Positions 1 to 6,704 of a stretch of 9,705 nt of DNA are shown here, piece after piece. How positions within the stretch are numbered: position 1 is the first letter of the stretch; every line of letters starts with the position of its first letter. Origin of the DNA: DATLZM01 sp035559315 (GTDB lineage: Bacteria; Actinomycetota; UBA4738; HRBIN12); the NCBI GenBank assembly GCA_035559315.1, contig DATMBJ010000189.1, positions 1 to 9,705 of the forward strand, given 5' to 3'. The position numbers were made by a program, and so were the translations under genes. The notes under the pieces are model-generated. The model was not told where the DNA came from. It searched no databases and was given only the letters and a program-made list of their open reading frames with translations.

Positions 1-384
1 GCGCTCTCCGAGGAGGACGTCCGGCTCCTCACCGGCCGCAACGTCGCGCACCTCGCGACGCTCATGCCGGATGGGTCCCCCCACGTGTCGCCGGTCTGGG
101 TGGACGTCCGAGAGGGCCGGATCCTCGTGAACACCGCGGCCGGGCGGGTGAAGGAGCGGAACGTCCGGCGGGACCCGCGGGTGGCGTTGTCGGTCCACGA
201 CCGGGAGCGGCCGAACGTGGCGCTCGTGGTGCGGGGGCGGGTGGCCCGCCTCACCGAGGAGGGCGGGCTCGCCCACATCGACCGGCTCTCGCGCCGGTAC
301 GACGGGGTGCCCTGGACGCCGGTCCCGGGCCAGCGCCGGGTGATCATCGAGATCGTGCCGGAGCGGGTGAGCCGTCACGCCTAG
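1..384 (+). CDS. PPOX-class F420-dependent oxidoreductase (5' partial)
   Basis: The frame is open from base 1 to a TAG at 382-384, so the true start lies upstream; 127 residues are visible. The visible part matches the small split-barrel pyridoxamine 5'-phosphate oxidase-like family, in particular the actinobacterial F420-type enzymes. The characteristic N-terminal strand pair NVAHLATLMPDGSPHVSPVW is at residues 14-33, followed by ILVNTAAGRVKERN and RRDPRVALSV, then the barrel strands ending in RVIIEIVPERVS. Family members are about 130-150 residues, so only a short N-terminus seems to be missing. They bind FMN or deazaflavin F420 and reduce small substrates in the cytoplasm; the substrate cannot be told from sequence. 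The downstream gap with a hairpin and a new promoter suggests that it ends its own transcript. Confidence 0.85.
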   Translation, partial: ALSEEDVRLLTGRNVAHLATLMPDGSPHVSPVWVDVREGRILVNTAAGRVKERNVRRDPRVALSVHDRERPNVALVVRGRVARLTEEGGLAHIDRLSRRYDGVPWTPVPGQRRVIIEIVPERVSRHA

Positions 385-405
385 GCCGGATGCCGGGCCG
401 CGGGT

Positions 406-419
406 GCGCCGAACGGCGC
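406..419 (+). terminator. Weak hairpin after the PPOX gene
   Basis: GCGCC-gaac-GGCGC forms a 5-bp stem with a 4-nt loop, 22 nt after the PPOX stop codon and upstream of the rarA -10 box. There is no T tract. The position suggests a terminator, but the short stem in GC-rich DNA could arise by chance. Confidence 0.25.
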
Positions 420-442
420 TGGTCGGCTCCCCCGTCCTGGGG

Positions 443-448
443 TAGCCT
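443..448 (+). promoter_or_regulatory. Putative -10 box of rarA
   Basis: TAGCCT fits the actinobacterial TAnnnT -10 consensus and ends 12 nt before the rarA ATG at 461, so the leader would be only about 5 nt. No convincing -35 box is visible. Confidence 0.45.
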
Positions 449-460
449 TCCGGGAGCCCG

Positions 461-1684
461 ATGCTTGCCGATGCACCCCTCGCCACCCGGATGCGGCCCC
501 GCTCGTTCGACGAGTTCGTGGGCCACCGGCACATCCTCGGCCCCGGGAAGCCCCTCACGAAGCTGATCGAGGGCGGCCACCTGCCCTCGATGATCATCTG
601 GGGCCCGCCGGGGACGGGGAAGACGACCCTCGCCTACCTCCTGGCCCGGGCGGTCCACGCCGACCTCCAGCAGCTCTCGGCGGTGACCTCCGGGGTCTCG
701 GACGCCCGGCGGGTGATGGAGCACGCGAAGACCACGCTGTTCCGGACGGTGCTCTTCGTGGACGAGGTCCACCGGTGGAACAAGGCCCAGCAGGAGATCC
801 TGCTCCCGGCGATCGAGGACGGCACGATCACGCTGATCGGCGCGACGACCGAGAACCCCTACCACGCGCTGGTCTCGCCGCTGCTCTCGCGCTCGCTCAT
901 GATCCGGCTGGAGCCCCTGGAGCCCGAGGAGATCCGGAAGCTCCTGGACCGTGCGCTCTCCGACGCCGAGCGCGGGCTCGGCGGGCTCGGGGTGACCGTC
1001 ACCGACCGGGCCCTCGACTACCTGGTCGAGGTCTCGGGCGGCGACGCCCGGGTCGCGCTCACCGGCCTGGAGGCCGCGGTGCTCCTCGCCGAGGAGGGCG
1101 AGACCGTGGTCGACCTGGACCGGGCCCGGGACGCCGTGCAGAAGACCGCGATCGTCTACGACCGTGGCGGCGACGCCCACTACGACGTGATCTCGGCCTT
1201 CATCAAGAGCGTGCGGGGCTCCGACCCCGACGCGGCGCTGTTCTGGCTGGCCCGGATGCTCGAGGGCGGGGAGGACCCGCGGTTCATCGCCCGGCGCCTC
1301 GTGATCCTGGCCTCCGAGGACGTGGGGCTCGCCGATCCCGAGGCGCTCCCGGTGGCGGTGGCCGCCGCCCAGGCCGTGGAGCTCGTGGGGATGCCGGAGG
1401 CCCGGCTGAACCTGGCCCACGCCACCCTGTACCTGGCCAAGGCGCCGAAGTCCAACTCCGTGCTCACCGCGCTGGGGCGGGCCGCGGCGGACGCCCGGTC
1501 CGCCGACCCCGTGCCCCTCCACCTCCGGGACGCGCACTACGGCGGGGCGCGCGCCCTCGGCCACGGCGAGGGCTACAAGTACCCGCACGATTTCCCCGAG
1601 CACCGGGTGGAGCAGGAGTACCGGCCGCAGCGCTTCGAGGGCAAGCGGTACTACGAGCCCTCGGGCCAGGGCCGGGACGTCTAG
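461..1684 (+). CDS. rarA: Replication-associated recombination protein A (AAA+ ATPase, RarA/MgsA)
   Basis: RarA is a DNA-dependent AAA+ ATPase of the clamp-loader/RuvB group that acts at stalled replication forks. The 407-residue protein carries Walker A GPPGTGKT at 48-55 and Walker B LFVDEVH at 98-104. Sensor 1 GATTEN is at 127-132, the arginine finger is in LLSRS (R144), and the sensor 2 segment SGGDAR is at 193-197. The RarA-specific C-terminal tetramerisation region follows: YDVISAFIKS near 241-250, SDPDAALFWLARMLEGGEDPRFIARRL near 254-280, then ASEDVGLADP and APKSN. The family usually has Phe after HR in the Walker B segment (HRFNKAQQ); here it is Trp (HRWNKAQQ). Length is near the family norm (about 420-450), slightly short at the N-terminus. 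ATG 461 was chosen because the family core PLA..MRP starts six residues in and a -10 box lies just upstream. Its own promoter and a separate downstream promoter suggest a short transcript. Confidence 0.95.
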   Translation: MLADAPLATRMRPRSFDEFVGHRHILGPGKPLTKLIEGGHLPSMIIWGPPGTGKTTLAYLLARAVHADLQQLSAVTSGVSDARRVMEHAKTTLFRTVLFVDEVHRWNKAQQEILLPAIEDGTITLIGATTENPYHALVSPLLSRSLMIRLEPLEPEEIRKLLDRALSDAERGLGGLGVTVTDRALDYLVEVSGGDARVALTGLEAAVLLAEEGETVVDLDRARDAVQKTAIVYDRGGDAHYDVISAFIKSVRGSDPDAALFWLARMLEGGEDPRFIARRLVILASEDVGLADPEALPVAVAAAQAVELVGMPEARLNLAHATLYLAKAPKSNSVLTALGRAAADARSADPVPLHLRDAHYGGARALGHGEGYKYPHDFPEHRVEQEYRPQRFEGKRYYEPSGQGRDV

Positions 1685-1721
1685 GACGACGCCGCCCGCC
1701 GTCCGCCCCGTGGGGGGTGGG

Positions 1722-1727
1722 TATGCT
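1722..1727 (+). promoter_or_regulatory. Putative -10 box of the DUF948 gene
   Basis: TATGCT matches TAnnnT and lies 29 nt upstream of the ATG at 1757, predicting a leader of about 22 nt that contains the Shine-Dalgarno at 1746-1753. No clear -35 box is seen. Confidence 0.5.
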
Positions 1728-1745
1728 ACGGCGACCGACCGTAGC

Positions 1746-1753
1746 GAGGAGGA
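1746..1753 (+). promoter_or_regulatory. Strong Shine-Dalgarno of the DUF948 gene
   Basis: GAGGAGGA ends 3 nt before ATG 1757, with its GGAGG core a few bases further up. It fixes the start and contrasts with neighbouring genes that have no Shine-Dalgarno. Confidence 0.7.
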
Positions 1754-1756
1754 ACC

Positions 1757-2134
1757 ATGACCCTGCTTGCGTCCGCCGGCGACGTCGCGCTCATCGTGCT
1801 CGCAGCGTTCTGGGGCCTCCTGGTCCTCTTCCTCTGCGTGGTGCTCCTCAACACGTTCCGCGTGCTGGAGAGCACCAAGATGCTGATCGACGGGATCCGG
1901 GAGGAGACCGTGCCGCTCCTGGCCGAGGTGAAGGAGTCGGTGCGGAACGTGAACCGGGAGCTCGATCGGGTGGACGGGGTGCTGGACGCGGCCGGGAACG
2001 TCGCCCGTCGGGTGGAGCGGGTCTCCCACCTCGTCGAGCAGGCCGTCTCGAGCCCCCTGGTCAAGCTGATCGGGTTCGGGGCGGGCGTGCGGGGGGCGGT
2101 GCGCCGGTTCCGGGGCGGGAAGGGCGGGGGGTAA
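1757..2134 (+). CDS. DUF948-type membrane-anchored coiled-coil protein
   Basis: This 125-residue protein has a single strongly hydrophobic segment at about residues 8-32 (ALIVLAAFWGLLVLFLCVVL). A long amphipathic helix follows at about 36-96, with repeated spacing of V/L residues (TVPLLAEVKESVRNVNREL, then DRVDGVLDAAGNVARRVERV). The tail is basic and Gly-rich (VRRFRGGKGGG). This architecture, and its place between rarA and alaS in an actinobacterial setting, fits the DUF948 family, whose biochemical role is not established. The long helix probably faces the cytoplasm, but topology is an inference. Start choice rests on the Shine-Dalgarno at 1746-1753. The stop codon forms the loop of a G/C hairpin (2125-2141). 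The next small gene follows after 33 nt and is probably co-transcribed. Confidence 0.8.
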   Translation: MTLLASAGDVALIVLAAFWGLLVLFLCVVLLNTFRVLESTKMLIDGIREETVPLLAEVKESVRNVNRELDRVDGVLDAAGNVARRVERVSHLVEQAVSSPLVKLIGFGAGVRGAVRRFRGGKGGG

Positions 2135-2156
2135 CCCCCCGGGGCCCCGGACGGTC

Positions 2157-2163
2157 GGAGGGG
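2157..2163 (+). promoter_or_regulatory. Shine-Dalgarno of the DUF6167-like gene
   Basis: GGAGGGG ends 4 nt before ATG 2168 and supports that start. Confidence 0.6.
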
Positions 2164-2167
2164 ACGG

Positions 2168-2419
2168 ATGCGGCGGTTGTTCTGGCTCGCGGCGGGGGTC
2201 GGCGCCGGCGTTGCCGGCGCGGTCCTCACGTCCCGGTGGGCTCGGCGGCAGGCGGAGCGGATGGCCCCGGCCCGGCTCGCCCGGCGGGCGGGGGGCGGGC
2301 TCGTCGAGCTCGGCAAGCTCGTCGCCGAGTCGCTCGAGGAGGGGCGGCGGGCGATGCGTGAGGCCGAGGAGGAGGCCCGCCGCCGCCTGGAGGAGGAGCG
2401 GCAGGCGGCCCGCGGGTGA
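2168..2419 (+). CDS. Small membrane-associated protein, DUF6167-like
   Basis: This 83-residue protein begins MRRLFWLAAGVGAGVAGAVL, a short glycine-rich hydrophobic segment (about residues 4-20). A basic stretch (SRWARRQAERMAPARLARR) follows, then a charged helix at about 45-80 made largely of Glu, Arg and Ala (LVELGKLVAESLEEGRRAM and beyond). Size, layout and position between a DUF948 protein and alaS match the small actinobacterial family catalogued as DUF6167. The assignment is from memory of that pattern, not a search. No enzyme motif is present. It probably inserts one helix in the membrane with a cytoplasmic charged helix, and may work with the DUF948 protein just upstream, with which it likely shares a transcript. 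A Shine-Dalgarno at 2157-2163 supports the start. Confidence 0.7.
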   Translation: MRRLFWLAAGVGAGVAGAVLTSRWARRQAERMAPARLARRAGGGLVELGKLVAESLEEGRRAMREAEEEARRRLEEERQAARG

Positions 2420-2423
2420 CCCC

Positions 2424-2462
2424 GGGCCCGCGCCTGGGGTGAGCCTGGGGCCCGCGCCTGGG
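2424..2462 (+). repeat. 15-bp direct repeat pair upstream of alaS
   Basis: GGGCCCGCGCCTGGG occurs identically at 2424-2438 and 2448-2462, a 24-bp period, in the 104-bp gap between the DUF6167-like gene and alaS. The second copy can also form a 6-bp stem (CCCGCG 2451-2456 with CGCGGG 2467-2472). It could be a regulator-binding repeat, part of a terminator, or replication slippage in GC-rich DNA. Confidence 0.6.
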
Positions 2463-2510
2463 CCACCGCGGGGGGCCGGCGGCTCCCCGGGGGCGAGGCG
2501 GACCCCCCGA

Positions 2511-2516
2511 TAGACT
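2511..2516 (+). promoter_or_regulatory. Putative leaderless -10 box of alaS
   Basis: TAGACT fits TAnnnT and ends exactly 7 nt before GTG 2524. Transcription would start at or within a base of the start codon, so the alaS mRNA is predicted to be leaderless. There is no Shine-Dalgarno, in agreement with this. Confidence 0.6.
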
Positions 2517-2523
2517 GTCCGCC

Positions 2524-5151
2524 GTGGAGGCCTCCCGGATCCGCGAGACGTTCCTCTCGTTCTTCGAGGCGCGTGGCCACCGTCGCGTCGCGTCCTCGTC
2601 CCTGATCGCGCCCCCCGAGACCGGGCTCCTGCTCACGAACGCCGGGATGAACCAGTTCATCCCGTACTTCCTGGGGAAGGCCGAGCCGCCGTTCCGCCGG
2701 GCGACCACGGCCCAGAAGTGCTTCCGGACCGCCGACATCGACAACGTCGGCCACACCGCCCGCCACCTCACGTTCTTCGAGATGCTCGGGAACTTCTCGT
2801 TCGCCGATTACTTCAAGGAGGAGGCGATCGCCTGGGCCTACGAGCTCGTCACCGAGGGGTACGGGATCGACCACGACCGGCTGTGGGTCACGGTCTTCGA
2901 GACCGACGACGAGGCGGCGGCGATCTGGAACGAGCGGGTGGGGATCGCCCCCGACCGGATCGTCCGCCGGGGACGGGCCGACAACTACTGGTGGACCCAC
3001 GCCGCCGGCCCGGCCGGGCCCTGCTCCGAGATCTACGTGGACCGGGGCCCCCGGTACGGGCCGGACGGCGGCCCCGCCGTGGACGAGGAGCGGTTCCTCG
3101 AGATCTGGAACCTGGTCTTCATGCAGGACCAGGTGGACGAGCGGGGCGAGATCGTGGGGGAGCTCCCGGGGAAGAACATCGACACCGGCTCGGGCCTCGA
3201 GCGGGTGGCGGTGGTGCTCCAGGAGCGGGACGGGGTCTTCGACACCGACCTCCTCCGGCCGCTCGTCGCGGTGGCGGAGTCGCTCTCGGGCCGGCGCTAC
3301 GGGGAGGACGAGCGGGCCGACGTCTCGCTCCGGGTCCTGGCCGAGCACGGCCGGGCCACCACGTTCCTCATCGCGGACGGGGTCCAGCCGTCGAACGAGG
3401 GCCGGGGGTACGTGCTCCGGCGGATGCTCCGGCGCCTGGTCTCGCACGCCCGCCGCCTCGGCATCGAGCGGCCGGTGATGGAGCGGCTGGCGGAGACCAC
3501 GATCGAGCTGATGGGGGACGCCTACCCGGAGCTGCGGGAGAACCGGGCGTTCGTGCTCCAGGTGGCGACCTCGGAGGAGGAGCGGTTCGCGGCGACCCTC
3601 CGCCAGGGGATGGTCCTGTTCGAGCAGGAGGTGGAGCGGGCGGCGGCGTCGGCCGAGCGCCGGCTGCCGGGCGACGTGGCGTTCAAGCTCCACGACACCT
3701 TCGGCTTCCCCCGGGAGCTCACCCGGGAGCTCGCGGAGGACGCGGGGCTCGCCGTCGACTGGGACCGGTTCGACCAGCTGATGGAGGAGCAGCGCCGCCG
3801 GGCCCGGGAGGCGGCGCGGAAGGTGGCGGTGGGCGTCGACGTCCGGGCCGTGCCGCCGACGCGGTTCGTCGGCTACGAGCGCCTGGAGGAGGAGGCCCGG
3901 GTGGTGGCGCTCCTCGACCCCGAGGGCCGCGAGCTCGAGGTGGCGGAGGAGGGCGACGAGGTCCGGGTGTTCCTCGACCGGACCCCGTTCTACGCGGAGG
4001 CCGGCGGGCAGGTCGGGGACCAGGGCGTGATCCGGACGGCGAGCGGGCGGGTCCGGGTCGAGGACGCCCAGTGGGCCGGCCCCCACGCGATCGCGCACCT
4101 CGGCCGGGTGGAGGCCGGCGAGGTGCGGGTCGGCGAGGCGGCCCACGCCGAGGTGGACCGGGAGCGGCGGGAAGCCACGATGCGGGCCCACACCGCCACC
4201 CACGTCGTCCACTGGACCCTCCGGCACGTGCTCGGCGAGCACGCCCGGCAGGCGGGGTCGCTCGTGGCCCCGGGCCGGCTCCGGTTCGACTTCCCCCACC
4301 CCTCGCCGGTCCCCCGGGAGGAGCTGGAGCGGGCCGAGGAGCTCGCGAACCTCCGCCTGGCCGAGGACGCCGAGGTCCGCGTGTTCCACACGAGCTTCGA
4401 CGAGGCCAAGGCGATGGGGGCGATCGCGCTCTTCGGGGAGAAGTACGGCGACCGGGTGCGGGTCGTGGAGATCGGGGACTGGTCCCGGGAGCTGTGCGGG
4501 GGGACCCACGTGCCCCACACGGGGAAGGTGGCGGTGATCCGGTTCCTCGGCGAGGCGTCGATCGGCGCCGGGATGCGCCGGGTCGAGGCGCTGGTGGGGC
4601 CCGACGCGATCCGGCACGTCGAGCTGGAGCGCCGGCTCCTGGACGAGGTCGTGGAGGCCCTGGGGGCCGGCGACCCGCAGGCGGCGCCGGAGCGTGCCCG
4701 GCAGCTCGTGGCCCGCCTCAAGCAGCTCGAGTCGGAGCTCGGTCGCCTGTCGCGGGAGGCGCTCCGGGCCCGGGCCGAGCAGGTGGCGGGGCGGGCGAAC
4801 GTCGTGGCCGGCGCGCGCCTCGTGACCTCGCTGGAGGACGCCGACGCCGACCAGCTCCGGGAGCTGGCGCAGCTCGCGGTCTCCAGGCTCGAGGGGAACG
4901 GGGGCGCCGCCGTCGTGCTGGGGAGCGCGCGGGACGGGCGGGCGCTCGTGGTGGCCGCCTGCAGCAAGAACCTCGTGGCGCGGGGGGTGACCGCGCCGCT
5001 CCTGCTGGAACCCGCCGCCCGGGCCGTGGGCGGGGGCTCGGGCGGCAAGCCCGGCCTGGGGTTCGCGGGGGGCCCCAAGGGCGAGGCGGTCGAGGAGGCG
5101 ATCGGGCTGATCCCGGCGCGCCTCGAGGCGCTCCTGGCCCCCGGGCGGTAG
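2524..5151 (+). CDS. alaS: Alanyl-tRNA synthetase
   Basis: AlaRS is a class II synthetase that charges tRNA-Ala with alanine and hydrolyses mischarged Ser/Gly-tRNA. The 875-residue protein is full length for bacterial AlaRS. The catalytic core shows NVGHTARHLTFFEMLGNFSF at 74-93 (motif 2 region), GPAGPCSEIYVD, EIWNLVFMQ, NIDTGSGLERVA and PSNEGRGYVLRR at 289-300. The editing domain has both zinc-binding pairs intact: HxxxH at H556/H560 (HTATH) and CxxxH at C658/H662 (CGGTH). The C-terminal oligomerisation/DHHA1-like region contains the glycine-rich GGGSGGKPGLGFAGG near the end. The GTG start is supported by the N-terminus (RETFLSFFEARGH follows six residues in) and by the -10 box 7 nt upstream. 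ruvX follows after 13 nt, and the pair is likely co-transcribed. Confidence 0.97.
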   Translation: MEASRIRETFLSFFEARGHRRVASSSLIAPPETGLLLTNAGMNQFIPYFLGKAEPPFRRATTAQKCFRTADIDNVGHTARHLTFFEMLGNFSFADYFKEEAIAWAYELVTEGYGIDHDRLWVTVFETDDEAAAIWNERVGIAPDRIVRRGRADNYWWTHAAGPAGPCSEIYVDRGPRYGPDGGPAVDEERFLEIWNLVFMQDQVDERGEIVGELPGKNIDTGSGLERVAVVLQERDGVFDTDLLRPLVAVAESLSGRRYGEDERADVSLRVLAEHGRATTFLIADGVQPSNEGRGYVLRRMLRRLVSHARRLGIERPVMERLAETTIELMGDAYPELRENRAFVLQVATSEEERFAATLRQGMVLFEQEVERAAASAERRLPGDVAFKLHDTFGFPRELTRELAEDAGLAVDWDRFDQLMEEQRRRAREAARKVAVGVDVRAVPPTRFVGYERLEEEARVVALLDPEGRELEVAEEGDEVRVFLDRTPFYAEAGGQVGDQGVIRTASGRVRVEDAQWAGPHAIAHLGRVEAGEVRVGEAAHAEVDRERREATMRAHTATHVVHWTLRHVLGEHARQAGSLVAPGRLRFDFPHPSPVPREELERAEELANLRLAEDAEVRVFHTSFDEAKAMGAIALFGEKYGDRVRVVEIGDWSRELCGGTHVPHTGKVAVIRFLGEASIGAGMRRVEALVGPDAIRHVELERRLLDEVVEALGAGDPQAAPERARQLVARLKQLESELGRLSREALRARAEQVAGRANVVAGARLVTSLEDADADQLRELAQLAVSRLEGNGGAAVVLGSARDGRALVVAACSKNLVARGVTAPLLLEPAARAVGGGSGGKPGLGFAGGPKGEAVEEAIGLIPARLEALLAPGR

Positions 5152-5164
5152 CCCGGGCCCGATC

Positions 5165-5617
5165 ATGGGCCGCCGAGGGGGCGAGGGATCCGGGGAGCGG
5201 CCGGGGCCGGCCCTCGGGCTGGACCTGGGGGAGGCCCGGATCGGCGTCGCGATCTCCGACGACGCGCGGCGGGTGGCCGTCCCCCTCGGCACGATCCGCG
5301 CCGGGGCGCCCGACGACCTCCGGGCCGTGGCCAAGCTCGTGGCGGAGCGGGGGGTCACGCTGGTCGTCGTGGGCCACCCGGTCTCGATGTCGGGGGCGGC
5401 CGGCGAGGCGGCGCGGCGGGCGGAGCGGTTCGCCGAAGGGCTCCGGGCGGTGCTCGACGTCCCCGTGGTCCTCCAGGACGAGCGGCTCTCCACCGCCGAG
5501 GCCGAACGGGCCCTCCGGCGGGCCGGCGCCCATGCCCGGGCCCGCCGCCGCGCCCAGGACGCCTCCGCCGCCGCGGTGATCCTCCAGGCCCACCTGGACG
5601 CGGCGCGTGGGGCCTGA
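5165..5617 (+). CDS. ruvX: Putative pre-16S rRNA nuclease / Holliday-junction resolvase-like protein (RuvX/YqgF)
   Basis: The 150-residue protein belongs to the RNase H-fold YqgF/RuvX family, which processes the 5' end of pre-16S rRNA in E. coli and is also described as resolvase-like. Family motifs are GLDLGEARIGVAISD at 18-32 (first acidic residue D20), VVVGHPVSMSG at 67-77 in place of the usual VGLP.S..G, DERLST at 105-110 (E106) and QDASAAAVILQ at 131-141 (D132). The three acidic active-site positions are therefore present. About 14 Arg/Gly-rich residues precede the fold. ATG 5165 is the only reasonable start; it has no Shine-Dalgarno, and the 13-nt gap after alaS implies read-through transcription from the alaS promoter. 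The alaS-ruvX-mltG-aroE order is widely conserved in actinobacteria. Confidence 0.92.
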   Translation: MGRRGGEGSGERPGPALGLDLGEARIGVAISDDARRVAVPLGTIRAGAPDDLRAVAKLVAERGVTLVVVGHPVSMSGAAGEAARRAERFAEGLRAVLDVPVVLQDERLSTAEAERALRRAGAHARARRRAQDASAAAVILQAHLDAARGA

Positions 5618-5626
5618 CCCGGCGGA

Positions 5627-5632
5627 TATCCT
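5627..5632 (+). promoter_or_regulatory. Putative leaderless -10 box of mltG
   Basis: TATCCT fits TAnnnT and ends exactly 7 nt before ATG 5640, the same geometry as at alaS. It lies in the short gap after ruvX and gives mltG-aroE a possible internal promoter and leaderless start. Confidence 0.55.
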
Positions 5633-5639
5633 CGGGCGG

Positions 5640-6704
5640 ATGGACGAGGCCGGCCGAGCCGAACCTGGACGGCCCGGGAGGTCCCCGGGGCGGAGCCGGG
5701 CCGCGCTCGCGCTCGTGGCCCTGGTGCTCCTGGCGGGCGGGGGCGGCTGGGGGCTCCTCGGCTACGTGCGGTGGTGCGAGGGTGCGGACGGCGAGCGGCG
5801 GCCGGTCACCCTCACCGTGCCGGCGGGGGCCTCGGGCGCCGAGGTCGTGGACCTGCTCCACGAGCGGGGCGTGGTCCGATGCGGCGGCGTCGTCGGCCGC
5901 TACCTCCTGGCGCGGTCCGGGGAGGCGAGCCGGATCCGGGCCGGCGAGCACGCGCTCACCACCAACATGCCGTTCGACGAGGTCCTGGCGGTGCTCACCT
6001 CGCCGCCCCCGCCGGCGCCCACGGTGCGGCTCACGATCCCCGAGGGGTACCGGCTCACGGAGATCGCGGCCCGGGTGGAGGAGGCGCTCGGGATCCCCGC
6101 CCGGCGGTTCCTCGCGCTCGCCGAGAGCGGCCGGTTCGCGCTCCCGCCCTACCTCCCGCGGGGGAAGGCGACCGTCGAGGGCTTCCTGTTCCCCGAGACC
6201 TACGAGTTCCTCCGCGAGGGGACGGCCCCCGCCGAGGTGATCCGCCGGCTCCTGCACCAGTTCCGGGACGAGGTGTCGGTGCTGCCCTGGGGGAACGCCG
6301 AAGGGCTCGGCCTCACGCCCTACGAGGTGGTGGTGGTGGCCTCGATGGTCGAGGAGGAGGCGAAGCTGGCCCGGGAGCGGCCGCTGATCGCGGCGGTGAT
6401 CCTGAACCGGCTCGCGCGGGGGATGCCGCTCGGGATCGACGCGACGATCGCCTACATCGACCCCGACCCCGAGGACGGCCTCACCGCCTCGGACCTCGAG
6501 ATCCGGAGCCCGTACAACACGCGCCTCTTCCCCGGCCTGCCGCCCACGCCGATCGCGAGCCCGGGGCTGGACGCGATCCGGGCCGTGCTCGCGCCGGCAC
6601 CCACCGACGACCTCTACTACGTGCTGTGCGGCGCGGACGGCCATCACGAGTTCAGCGCGGCGTACGAGGAGTTCCTGGCCGACAAGGCGCGGTGCCTGGG
6701 ATGA
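5640..6704 (+). CDS. mltG: Endolytic peptidoglycan transglycosylase MltG (YceG-like)
   Basis: MltG is an inner-membrane lytic transglycosylase that cuts nascent glycan strands and is thought to act as a terminator of glycan polymerisation. From ATG 5640 the protein is 354 residues. A short Arg/Pro/Gly-rich cytoplasmic tail is followed by one transmembrane helix at about 20-43 and a LysM-like subdomain (LTVPAGASGAEVVDLLHERGVV). The YceG core carries EGFLFPETYE at 180-189 and ASMVEEE at 234-240, with the probable catalytic Glu at 238 by alignment to E. coli E218. SPYNTRLFPGLPPTPIASPG lies at 290-309, and HHEFS near the C-terminus. An upstream in-frame GTG at 5607 would add 11 residues and overlap ruvX by 11 nt; ATG 5640 is preferred because a -10 box ends 7 nt before it. 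The stop overlaps the aroE start (ATGA). Confidence 0.95.
   Translation: MDEAGRAEPGRPGRSPGRSRAALALVALVLLAGGGGWGLLGYVRWCEGADGERRPVTLTVPAGASGAEVVDLLHERGVVRCGGVVGRYLLARSGEASRIRAGEHALTTNMPFDEVLAVLTSPPPPAPTVRLTIPEGYRLTEIAARVEEALGIPARRFLALAESGRFALPPYLPRGKATVEGFLFPETYEFLREGTAPAEVIRRLLHQFRDEVSVLPWGNAEGLGLTPYEVVVVASMVEEEAKLARERPLIAAVILNRLARGMPLGIDATIAYIDPDPEDGLTASDLEIRSPYNTRLFPGLPPTPIASPGLDAIRAVLAPAPTDDLYYVLCGADGHHEFSAAYEEFLADKARCLG

Noticed and set aside
1685..1721. A terminator after rarA
   Set aside because: Only a short CCCC/GGGG pairing is present, too weak to separate from background in this GC-rich DNA.
344..2029. A 561-codon minus-strand frame opposite rarA
   Set aside because: It is a shadow frame with repetitive Gly/Arg/His/Val composition, opposite a well-supported AAA+ gene.
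1726..5493. A 1255-codon open frame on the minus strand opposite the DUF948 gene, alaS and ruvX
   Set aside because: It is antisense to clearly assigned genes, rich in Pro/Arg/Gly/His with no recognisable motif, and is expected from near-total G/C third positions removing stop codons.
6701..6704. A possible frameshift between mltG and aroE
   Set aside because: Both proteins are complete at the junction; the 4-bp ATGA overlap is ordinary translational coupling.
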